From the NCBI GenBank assembly GCA_964551635.1, contig CAZKDZ010000115.1:1-7029 (forward strand): a stretch of DNA of 7,029 nucleotides, in the 5' to 3' direction. This stretch comes from JAAXHE01 sp964551635 (GTDB lineage: Bacteria; Latescibacterota; UBA2968; GCA-2709665). Positions within the stretch are counted from its first letter, which is position 1. Each line of letters opens with the position of its first letter. Below, one piece after another: positions 1-5,377 of the stretch. A model generated the notes under the pieces. The model had not been told where the DNA came from. It searched no databases and saw nothing but the letters and a program-made list of their open reading frames with translations. Both the position numbers and the translations under genes were made by a program.

Positions 1-1
1 C

Positions 2-715
2 ACCGACAGCGCAGACGTCCCCAAGGTGGGCTACGCCCGCGAATTCGCCGCGGAACTCCAGATGCCTGACGGAAGCACGGTCCCGGCTGACTTCATCGTT
101 GGTTCGGGCTTTTACGGGCGCGAGGCCGACGAAGTCGCGACGGGTCCCAGCACGATCGTGGAGGCCGCGGTGCTGGGTGACGCGGTGGAGGGGCTGGACG
201 TAGCGTTTTCCCGCGCCATCGCGGGGCGTCAATCAGACTATGCGTGGAGCGCCGTTACAGATGCTGCCGGCCTGCTGTCGCTGACCATCTCCAGCGCGGA
301 TGGGGTGAGCGGCTACTACCGGGCCCGGGCCACTAATGCGGACGGCGAGGTCGTGGGCCGGTGGAGTAGCATTCCGTTGAATGAAGGCAGCCGCCAGTCC
401 CTGGAACTGACGCTGGGCGGCGGTGCGAGGGTCGTACGGGTCGCGCCGCTGGCCGCGGCGGAGGCAGTCGCTGCCGCCAAGCCGGCGTTCGCGGCAGAGG
501 CCGTGCCGGAAGCCAGCGGTCTTTCGCCCAATTCGCCCAACCCGTTCAACAGCGCAACGCTGATCACCTACCATCTGGCCGGTGCGGGTCCCGTGAAGCT
601 GGTGATCTACAATGTTCTGGGCCAGCCCGTGCGGCCGGCAGCTACCAGGTCAGGTGGGACGCGCGCGACGACGGAGGCGCACTGTTGTCAACAGGTGTCT
701 ATATTGCGCGCCTGA
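2..715 (+). CDS. 3' part of a secreted surface protein with FlgD-like/T9SS-type C-terminal sorting tail, frameshifted
   Basis: The reading frame is open from base 2, so the gene begins upstream of the window; the GTG at 26 is not a credible start because the frame continues through it with no ribosome binding site. What is seen: a stretch at about bases 170-430 reading like a beta-sandwich or carboxypeptidase-regulatory-like domain (alternating hydrophobic strands, motifs such as GYYRARATNADGEVVG), then an Ala-rich linker at about 440-515, then the conserved tail LSPNSPNPFN (PNPFN at 536-550) followed by YNVLGQPVR. In FCB-type bacteria this tail folds as a small FlgD-Ig-like domain and usually marks proteins for export or surface attachment. 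After VR the frame switches to a non-family ending (PAATRSGG and on) and stops at 713-715. The expected ending is present in another frame down to 762. The host protein's main function lies outside the window. Confidence 0.8.
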   Translation, partial: TDSADVPKVGYAREFAAELQMPDGSTVPADFIVGSGFYGREADEVATGPSTIVEAAVLGDAVEGLDVAFSRAIAGRQSDYAWSAVTDAAGLLSLTISSADGVSGYYRARATNADGEVVGRWSSIPLNEGSRQSLELTLGGGARVVRVAPLAAAEAVAAAKPAFAAEAVPEASGLSPNSPNPFNSATLITYHLAGAGPVKLVIYNVLGQPVRPAATRSGGTRATTEAHCCQQVSILRA

Positions 716-762
716 GTTATCCCGGCGGTGTGCAGACACAGCGCCTGTTGTACCTCAAGTAG
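634..762 (+). pseudogene. Out-of-frame C-terminal tail of the sorting-domain gene
   Basis: Read from 634 in the frame of base 1, this stretch encodes AGSYQVRWDARDDGGALLST, then GVYIARLSYPGG, ending in QRLLYLK and TAG at 760-762. This is the expected last part of the FlgD-like/T9SS-like tail: the family pattern is a Gly-Tyr-(x)-V-x-W-D strand, a D-x-x-G turn, a GVY strand and a final short basic end. The upstream frame carries the first half of the same domain up to VR at 629-634. Two halves of one domain in two frames, joined with about 7-8 typical loop residues missing, point to a 3n+1 nt deletion near 634 (about 22 or 25 nt) or a sequence error. It is not an independent gene: it has no start codon and no ribosome binding site. 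Confidence 0.8.
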
Positions 763-796
763 CGCCATACTGTCAGCCGGGAAGTCAGATCCTGAG

Positions 797-865
797 AACC
801 CGTCCGGAAACACCTGACGAGCTTCAATCACGAGGCTTGCGGGGTTTTCAGACGGGTTTTTTTTT
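797..865 (+). terminator. Rho-independent terminator after the surface-protein gene
   Basis: The arm 797-814 (AACCCGTCCGGAAACACC) pairs with 841-858 (GGGGTTTTCAGACGGGTT). It forms an 18-position stem with two mismatches and one G-T pair, closed by a 26-nt loop. A run of nine T follows at 857-865. It lies 35 nt past the restored stop codon at 762 and insulates the upstream gene from the toxin-antitoxin block. There is no matching T-run for the opposite strand, so it looks one-directional. Confidence 0.8.
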
Positions 866-1167
866 CGAGGGACTGCGAGTAGTTCCATCTGGCACAAAAT
901 CACCATCCGAAGCCGGGGGATGTCATTCCTGATGACGTTGCCGACAATGTCAGGCTGGGAATGAACGTGCCGCTTTCCAAAAAACCCTTGAGGTAGGTCC
1001 GGAAATGGCACATATTTTAGCAGCAATGTGAGTATTCGCCATCGGTGTCTGAGAGGGTGTTCCAGGTGTGCTGTTTCAGTATGGCAACCGATCGAATATG
1101 TGGTGTTTTGTCGGGTACGTTTAACAACTGGTTCGATGTTGGTATTTCCAGACCCGGATTTGGGTCC
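866..1167. other. Intergenic stretch without a recognisable gene
   Basis: About 300 bases between the first terminator and the toxin-antitoxin promoter. The open frames here, including a 166-codon one on the minus strand (688-1188), run across the terminator and have no ribosome binding site or recognisable family motif. A 36-codon open stretch at 883-993 ending at TAG has a protein-like composition (GDVIPDDVADNVRLGMNVPL) but no start signal and no family I recognise. I see no RNA gene or insertion-sequence end. Confidence 0.5.
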
Positions 1168-1196
1168 TTGAAAATAGGATGTCTTCACAAGATAAC
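1168..1196 (+). promoter_or_regulatory. Candidate sigma70-type promoter of the toxin-antitoxin operon
   Basis: TTGAAA at 1168-1173 matches the -35 consensus in 5 of 6 positions. GATAAC at 1191-1196 matches the -10 consensus in 4 of 6, and the spacer is exactly 17 nt. Transcription would start near 1203, leaving a leader of about 57 nt before the antitoxin ATG at 1260. The -35 element overlaps an imperfect stem-loop at about 1145-1173 (TTTCCAGACCC against GGGTCCTTGAAA). The call rests on the motifs only. Confidence 0.45.
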
Positions 1197-1226
1197 GGTG
1201 CGAGGTTGTCGCGATTCATAGCATTG

Positions 1227-1245
1227 GGTTGTTCCGGGACCAACC
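1227..1245. promoter_or_regulatory. 19-bp dyad, candidate autoregulatory operator of the toxin-antitoxin operon
   Basis: GGTTGTTCCGGGACCAACC reads the same on both strands except for the central base and one symmetric pair (positions 6 and 14). Two further T/A pairs flank it at 1224-1225 and 1247-1248. It lies between the candidate promoter and the AAAGGAGG ribosome binding site (1246-1253). Toxin-antitoxin operons are commonly repressed by the antitoxin binding such dyads, so an operator is the natural reading. An RNA hairpin sequestering the ribosome binding site is the alternative. Confidence 0.45.
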
Positions 1246-1259
1246 AAAGGAGGAACGCG

Positions 1260-1520
1260 ATGGCACAAAATGCCGAGGAATTGGTTCCCGCTGTTGAGCG
1301 TGCGGTATTTCACAGCGAAGAGGGCTTTGTGAGTGGCACACCCATTTTTGTGGGTACCCGCGTGCCGCTGAAGAACCTGTTTGATTACCTGGCAGGTGGA
1401 CATGATCTGAATGAGTTTCTACATGACTTTCCGGGTGTAAGCCGCGAACAGGCAATAAGGACTATTGATATTGCGAGGGAAGTTCTGGAGAATATCGCAT
1501 ATGAAACTGCTGCTCGATGA
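1260..1520 (+). CDS. DUF433 family antitoxin
   Basis: An 86-residue protein of the DUF433 family, small winged-helix-like proteins usually encoded just before a DUF5615 PIN-like toxin. The family signature is clear: SGTPIFVGTRVPLKNLFDYL at about residues 25-44 (family pattern G-x-P-x-x-x-GTR-x-x), followed by the G-x-x-x-x-x-F-x-x-x-(F/Y)-P-x-(V/L)-(S/T) helix region and a helical C-terminus. The start at 1260 is chosen because AAAGGAGG (1246-1253) sits 6 nt upstream and the resulting length fits the family. An in-frame ATG at 1179 would add 27 residues, lacks a proper ribosome binding site, and would place the candidate promoter's -10 box inside the gene. The last 20 bases overlap the toxin start, a sign of translational coupling. 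Expected role: neutralise the toxin and repress the operon; the repression is inferred. Confidence 0.88.
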   Translation: MAQNAEELVPAVERAVFHSEEGFVSGTPIFVGTRVPLKNLFDYLAGGHDLNEFLHDFPGVSREQAIRTIDIAREVLENIAYETAAR

Positions 1521-1788
1521 GTCCGTACCAATGCAGCTCAGGAGTTTGTTCGTTGGACACGAAGTTTCGACCGTCAGGACAATGGGATGGAGCGGCAAGA
1601 GTAACGGTGAACTCCTGAAATTCGCCCGACAGGAATTCGACGCTTTCATCACGCTCGATCAGAATCTGGAACATCAACAGAACATAACCAATCGTGATAT
1701 TCCAATTATCGTACTCAATGCAAAAAGGAGTCGGAAAGATTACCTCGAACCCCTGATTCCCAGATGCTTGAAGCCTTGCCGAAACTGA
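1501..1788 (+). CDS. DUF5615 PIN-like toxin, 3' end frameshifted
   Basis: A 95-residue protein as read, of the DUF5615 (PIN-like, Mut7-C related) family, the usual partner of DUF433 antitoxins and a presumed RNase. Visible landmarks are MKLLLDES at the N-terminus with acidic Asp6/Glu7, the GxSxGELLKFA region at about residues 32-42, and the ITLDQN strand with Thr51 and Asp53, matching the family's T-x-D metal-site motif. A strand IPIIVLNA and the YLEPLIP helix follow. The ATG at 1501 is preferred over an upstream in-frame ATG at 1465 because the family begins with M-K-(L/I)-L-L-D-E; GGAG at 1487-1490 could serve as the ribosome binding site. After LEPLIP the frame turns to RCLKPCRN and stops at 1786-1788, whereas the family-like continuation lies in another frame to 1823. 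The catalytic face is complete, so activity may survive with an altered C-terminus. Confidence 0.85.
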   Translation: MKLLLDESVPMQLRSLFVGHEVSTVRTMGWSGKSNGELLKFARQEFDAFITLDQNLEHQQNITNRDIPIIVLNAKRSRKDYLEPLIPRCLKPCRN

Positions 1789-1823
1789 GACGCGGTCAGG
1801 TCGTTCACTTCAAGGCCACCTGA
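1761..1823 (+). pseudogene. Out-of-frame original C-terminus of the DUF5615 toxin
   Basis: Read from 1761, the sequence encodes QMLEALPKLRRGQVVHFKAT and stops with TGA at 1821-1823. Attached to LEPLIP of the upstream frame, this gives the helix and final strand usual for the family (P-x-L-L-x-x-L-x-x-L-x-x-G-x-V-V), and a total length of 107 residues. The frames meet at CCC 1759-1761, so loss of one C from a CCCC run explains the shift. It has no start site of its own. Confidence 0.8.
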
Positions 1824-2061
1824 CAGGTCAACAATACAAGCTTTCAATTGATGTTTCGGGTGTCTCCGGCACGGATTGGGACTGCAGGACAGAAAAACAC
1901 ACGATTGGCCTCCTGGAGCTATTCGCTTCCGGACGACGTGTTTTTATGACCGGATGTACTGGACCGTTTGTGCAATCTGTCGGGGGGTGTCGCGACTTGA
2001 CAAAACCATCAGATGCCCATTTTTCCTTGTTAGCGTCATCTTCAGGTTTCACGCCGTATTG
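1824..2061. other. Intergenic stretch between the toxin-antitoxin pair and the amidase operon
   Basis: This stretch, with the terminator and leader after it, makes a 337-base gap without a supported gene. The amidase frame stays open upstream to an ATG at 1876, but that extension has no ribosome binding site, is Arg/Cys/Phe-rich and crosses a terminator hairpin, so it is not coding. A perfect TTGACA at 1997-2002 has no acceptable -10 box at 16-18 nt. I cannot place the operon promoter with confidence. Confidence 0.5.
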
Positions 2062-2096
2062 ACGGCAGCCGCAGGGGGCTGCCGTTTCCTTATTTT
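2062..2096 (+). terminator. Rho-independent terminator or leader attenuator
   Basis: ACGGCAGCC (2062-2070) and GGCTGCCGT (2077-2085) form a perfect 9-bp GC-rich stem with a 6-nt loop. The T-rich tail TTTCCTTATTTT (2085-2096) follows. It lies about 240 nt past the toxin and 65 nt before the amidase start. The simplest role is termination of the toxin-antitoxin transcript. If the amidase operon promoter lies upstream of it, it would instead act as an attenuator. Confidence 0.72.
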
Positions 2097-2160
2097 GTGC
2101 CTCGTCGCAATCCGGAGTGCAAGTTTCCTGCGAGTAACGGCGGCATTTGAGGAGTTTCCA

Positions 2161-3264
2161 ATGCGCGAACCCGTGGTCTTGCTTCGTGAAGGACCGGTGA
2201 AATTCCGCGTATTCCGGGGAAGCCCCGTTGAGACGGGCAGGGCTCACGGTTCCCTGGATCCGGAATTCCTCCGCTCGAGGCTGGACGAATGGCTGACGTG
2301 GCCTCACGACTTCGACCACCCGTACTTCCGGAAGAACATGGCGTTTATGCGGCGTGAGTTTCCGGACTTCATGGAACGGATGGAGGCCGATGGATCGGCG
2401 GCGGGTATTGAAAACTTCGATCACACGTACTACCTGCACATCGTCAATACGGGGCGCGGGGAAGACGCGTGTTCCGCACTTGGAATCCTTTTGAGCGAGG
2501 ACGGGCCTGCCCTGCTGCGGACGTACGATCCCTCCGATGCCGCCGGGACGGAGTACTTCCTCAGGGATCGCTTCGTGGCCGCGTTTCCCGATTGCCGCCC
2601 GCACGGATACGTGGGCATGGGCGGACATCACTTCTGCGTGGTCCATACATCGGTCAACGACGCCGGTCTGTTGACGGGCTGGGCGTCGGGGGCGCCGAAA
2701 TACAATTGGCCCGACAATCCGGAACACGTCAATCTGTTTCAGATCACAGGACTGGTGCCCCAGCATTGCAGAGATTGCGAGGACGTCAGGCGGTTTCTCT
2801 CTGAATACCGGGTCTCCGGCCTGAAGGGACTGACCGGCACGGCCGTGGACGCACGGGGAAACCTCCTCGGTTTCGAACTGGAGTCGGAAAACATCGCTTT
2901 TCGCGAACCCGAAGACGGATTGGTCCTCGAGGTGAATCACTGGCAGCATCCGGATCTTCATGACCCGGCGCGGGAGAGCCAACCGGAGTTCTGGGCGAGC
3001 CCCTACTTTTACAATTCCCAGAACCGCGTGCAGTATCTGCAATACCACAGGGATGCGTTTACGCGGATGTCCACGCTCGAAGAGCTGATCGACTTTGCGT
3101 TCGACGTGCACGCCCCCGGTCGCATCCTGCAGATGCCGGAGGCCAATATTGCGAACTGGATGACCTCGCATGCGATCTTCATGACCGCCGCGGATCGGAG
3201 AATGAGGGTACATCCGTTCCCGCTCAACAAAGACAGATACACCGAAGTCGCCTACCCTGGATGA
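2161..3264 (+). CDS. Peptidase C45/choloylglycine-hydrolase-like Ntn amidase
   Basis: A 367-residue protein resembling the Ntn-hydrolase group that includes peptidase family C45 (isopenicillin N acyltransferase-like) and linear amide C-N hydrolases. These cleave or transfer non-peptide amide bonds with a Cys that becomes the N-terminus after self-cleavage. The likely nucleophile is Cys104 in DACSALGILL, followed by the family-like strand LLRTYD with Arg120 and Asp123, and by VNDAGLLTG with Asn166 at about residues 165-171. Residues 1-103 would then be a propeptide containing the usual helical region (RREFPDFMERMEADGSAAGI); the predicted cut is Ala103-Cys104. The start at 2161 has GAGGAG (2149-2154) 6 nt upstream. 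There is no signal peptide, so it is probably cytoplasmic. It heads a run of genes on the same strand. The substrate is unknown; the family covers acyl amides, bile-salt-like conjugates and beta-lactam precursors. Confidence 0.75.
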   Translation: MREPVVLLREGPVKFRVFRGSPVETGRAHGSLDPEFLRSRLDEWLTWPHDFDHPYFRKNMAFMRREFPDFMERMEADGSAAGIENFDHTYYLHIVNTGRGEDACSALGILLSEDGPALLRTYDPSDAAGTEYFLRDRFVAAFPDCRPHGYVGMGGHHFCVVHTSVNDAGLLTGWASGAPKYNWPDNPEHVNLFQITGLVPQHCRDCEDVRRFLSEYRVSGLKGLTGTAVDARGNLLGFELESENIAFREPEDGLVLEVNHWQHPDLHDPARESQPEFWASPYFYNSQNRVQYLQYHRDAFTRMSTLEELIDFAFDVHAPGRILQMPEANIANWMTSHAIFMTAADRRMRVHPFPLNKDRYTEVAYPG

Positions 3265-3384
3265 ACGGCGCCTCGCATAAGCGGGTTTCTTTCCGCTCGG
3301 TGGGGGCGGACCTGCCCCCGTCCTCAAGGAGAGTGTCCCGGGGGAGAGAACCAGCGACCTGGGTATACGATACGGAGGGAAGCA
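3265..3384 (+). other. Intercistronic region with two hairpins
   Basis: Two stem-loops lie between the amidase and the cyclase-like gene. AGCGG (3280-3284) pairs with CCGCT (3293-3297), and GGGGGC (3302-3307) pairs with GCCCCC (3314-3319) around loop GGACCT. Neither has a T-run, so they are more likely mRNA processing or stability elements than terminators. GGAGGG at 3374-3379 is the ribosome binding site of the next gene. Confidence 0.4.
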
Positions 3385-4155
3385 GTGAAGTCAAATAGGA
3401 CAGACGAAGGCAGCGGCGGCGGGATTTCGGGCGTCGAGATGAACCAGACATGGGACGTGGGTCGGCTCGTCGATCTCACCTGCGATTATTTCGACGGGAT
3501 GCCCGTGGATATGACAGGTACGCTGCCGTCGTTCAGGATGCGCGAACTGGATGAGGAAATGGAGGCCCTGTGCAGGGGCCGTGAGTACCGAAGTTACACG
3601 CAGGAGGTCCGGTTGTGCGTGCAGGCCGGCAACTATCTGGAAACGGGAGCGCACCTCTACCCCGAGATGGAGTCGATTGCCGACGTCGGCCTGGAACGGC
3701 TATTCGTATCCGCGGTGGTGATGCATATTCCCAGGGGAAAGGACGAAAAGGTGACCGCCGCCGACCTGGATCGTACTCTTGGGGACCTTGGAGAAACGGT
3801 CCATCCGGGGGACGCGATCCTGGTCGCCACCGGATACGATCGGTTTGGCAGCAGCGATATTCGCTGCGAGCTGACGCCGCATTTCAGCTACGACGCGATC
3901 GACTGGGCGGTGAACCGGAAGCCTTCGATCCTGGCGTCGGATATGGCCAGTTGGCACGATGGAGAGGAAGAACCGAGTTTCTGGCCGATGCTGATGCGGT
4001 CCGGCGTTCTGGTGATCGGTTCGCTGATGAACGTGGCGGAGATCACCGTTCCCCGTATCCGGCTGATCGCCCTGCCGATGAAGATCAGAGGCGCGTGCGC
4101 GGCGCCCTGCAGGCTGATCGCCGTCCTTCCATCGCACAGAACTGAAACCGGCTGA
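3385..4155 (+). CDS. Cyclase family (kynurenine formamidase-like) protein with degenerate metal site
   Basis: A 256-residue protein with the fold pattern of the cyclase family (PF04199, bacterial kynurenine formamidase KynB and relatives): VDLTCDYFDGMP at residues 29-40, a central motif, AVVMHIP, HPGDAILVATGYD, and a late LMRSGVLVIGSLMNVAEI. Family members are usually Zn/Mn amide or formamide hydrolases. Here the hallmark H-x-G-T-H-x-D-x-P-x-H is replaced by E86-T-G-A-H90-L-Y92, keeping only one His. The later His and Glu ligand positions, 12 residues apart, appear as Trp200 and Gly212. It may therefore use another mechanism, bind ligand without catalysis, or belong to a divergent subfamily. 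The GTG start at 3385 follows GGAGGG by 5 nt; an in-frame ATG at 3439 (MNQTWDVG) would remove 18 poorly ordered residues and is the alternative. No signal peptide. Probably co-transcribed with its neighbours. Confidence 0.75.
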   Translation: MKSNRTDEGSGGGISGVEMNQTWDVGRLVDLTCDYFDGMPVDMTGTLPSFRMRELDEEMEALCRGREYRSYTQEVRLCVQAGNYLETGAHLYPEMESIADVGLERLFVSAVVMHIPRGKDEKVTAADLDRTLGDLGETVHPGDAILVATGYDRFGSSDIRCELTPHFSYDAIDWAVNRKPSILASDMASWHDGEEEPSFWPMLMRSGVLVIGSLMNVAEITVPRIRLIALPMKIRGACAAPCRLIAVLPSHRTETG

Positions 4156-4216
4156 TTGGCCGGAAAACGGAAAGGCGCGCGCGGGAGAACGCGAGCCCAC
4201 ACACGAGGAGGATGTC

Positions 4217-5347
4217 ATGAAGATTGAAAGAATCACCGCCCATCGGCTTCGGGAATGCGAAATCAGCATGGAAAAGTGGTCGCATTTTACGAAGTGGAAA
4301 GCGAGCGAGGACTGGATTGAAGACGAGGTCTTCGGCAGGAAGTGGATCTCTCCCACGTGCGTGTGCTACAACCCGACCGACGGCCTTGTCTACGTGGGGC
4401 TGACCGCGCTGGACAGGGACATATTCTACTCTTTCGACCCCGCAACGGATACGTGGACGTCGCTGAACTATCCCGGGGATCGGGACCGGTACGGAAGCAA
4501 GATCCACCAGGGCCTGGAGGTGGACGACGAGGGACGGGTGTACGCGGGCGTCGCGACGCTGGGCGACGCCGATATCTGGCCGAAGGCTGCGGGCGGTCCG
4601 ATCTTTCGATACGACCCCCGGACCGGGGAGTACGAATTTCTGTGCATCCCGATCGAGCACGACTACGTTCAGGGATTTGTCATGGACCGCCGGCGGGGCA
4701 TTATCTACGGCGATACGTTTCCCGGACGGAAGATGTTCCGGTACGATATCGGAAGTGACAGCGCGCGTGAGCTGACCATGCTGGGTGACGTCTCCACCGA
4801 GCATCTCGCGCTTGACGCGGACGGCGGCGCCTGGCACACGTACGAACTGATGCAATGGGCCGGGCGCTATCCGCTGTTGCGGTACGATCCCGACCGGGAC
4901 GAAATCGATTTCACGAACGTGGACCTGCCCGACGTTTCGCCGGGAATTAAGGGGTCGAATCAGATGGATTCGTCGTTACTGACGGAGGACGGGACGATGT
5001 ACATCGGCACGACCGCCGGGGCGCTCGTACAGGTGGATCACCGGGGTCCCGGGGTGAATGCGACGTATCTCGGCAAGCCCTATGTCGCGCCGCGCATGAA
5101 GGGACTGATCGAGGGCCCCGACGGGCTGATCTACGGGGTGAGCGGGGGAGACTACGATACGCATTTCTTCACGTATGACCGCGAGACGGGGCTGTTCAAT
5201 AACCTAGGACCGATTCAGGATACGCAGGACGGGACCCGATGCTGGCTGGCGCACCATATGTGCATGGTGGACGCGAAGACGTTCATCGTGGCCGAATCGG
5301 ACAACCACTTCCGCGCGAGCTTCCTGTTCAAGGTGGAGCTGGCTTAG
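4217..5347 (+). CDS. Cytoplasmic seven-bladed beta-propeller protein
   Basis: A 376-residue protein built of repeats with the pattern D-x-x-G-x-(V/I/L)-Y-x-G ... (I/F)-F-x-(Y/F)-D-P-x-(T/R)-(G/D). I count seven blades, at about residues 44-85, 96-145, 148-190, 193-240, 253-293, 296-338 and 343-376. This resembles NHL/SMP-30/virginiamycin-lyase-type propellers, which may be lactone or sugar enzymes or binding scaffolds; I cannot assign one. Blade starts carry a recurring His or Gly just before the inner strand (His97 in IHQGL, His196 in TEHLAL, His346-His347 in LAHHMC), possibly lining the central channel. No signal peptide is visible. GAGGAGG (4205-4211) lies 5 nt before the ATG. Residues 1-14 (MKIERITAHRLREC) do not look like propeller sequence and resemble the start of enolase-superfamily proteins; an internal ATG at 4268 (MEKWSHF) has no good ribosome binding site. 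It lies 61 nt after the cyclase-like gene. Confidence 0.7.
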   Translation: MKIERITAHRLRECEISMEKWSHFTKWKASEDWIEDEVFGRKWISPTCVCYNPTDGLVYVGLTALDRDIFYSFDPATDTWTSLNYPGDRDRYGSKIHQGLEVDDEGRVYAGVATLGDADIWPKAAGGPIFRYDPRTGEYEFLCIPIEHDYVQGFVMDRRRGIIYGDTFPGRKMFRYDIGSDSARELTMLGDVSTEHLALDADGGAWHTYELMQWAGRYPLLRYDPDRDEIDFTNVDLPDVSPGIKGSNQMDSSLLTEDGTMYIGTTAGALVQVDHRGPGVNATYLGKPYVAPRMKGLIEGPDGLIYGVSGGDYDTHFFTYDRETGLFNNLGPIQDTQDGTRCWLAHHMCMVDAKTFIVAESDNHFRASFLFKVELA

Positions 5348-5377
5348 CCGCGGATCAATCAGGAACGCCTACCCGCT

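Noticed and set aside
883..993. Short plus-strand open stretch with protein-like wording (GDVIPDDVADNVRLGMNVPL)
   Set aside because: There is no start codon with a ribosome binding site, it is closed by stops on both sides, and no family was recognised; it could at most be a gene remnant.
688..1188. A 166-codon minus-strand frame in the gap before the toxin-antitoxin pair
   Set aside because: It runs through the terminator hairpin and the end of the surface-protein gene, has no ribosome binding site, and shows no recognisable domain.
1997..2026. Perfect TTGACA as a promoter -35 box for the amidase operon
   Set aside because: At 16-18 nt spacing the -10 positions are T-rich with no TAnnnT pattern, so the promoter was not called.
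1876..2160. N-terminal extension of the amidase from an ATG at 1876
   Set aside because: It crosses a terminator hairpin, lacks a ribosome binding site, and reads as unstructured Arg/Cys/Phe-rich sequence; the ATG at 2161 has GAGGAG at the right distance.
3302..3319. GGGGGC/GCCCCC hairpin as a terminator
   Set aside because: No T-run follows and the next gene's ribosome binding site is 55 nt away in the same direction.
1828..3327. A 499-codon open frame on the minus strand opposite the amidase gene
   Set aside because: It is Arg/Pro/Val-rich, has no family motif, and mirrors codon bias of the plus-strand gene, which shows a clear Ntn-hydrolase pattern and ribosome binding site.
4085..4855. 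A 256-codon minus-strand frame across the cyclase-like/propeller junction
   Set aside because: It overlaps two well supported plus-strand genes and its protein has the low-complexity look of an antisense shadow.
4217..5347. SMP-30/gluconolactonase or virginiamycin B lyase assignment for the propeller
   Set aside because: The fold class is compatible, but I could not place the Glu/Asn/Asp metal ligands of SMP-30 or the lyase His/Glu residues with confidence.
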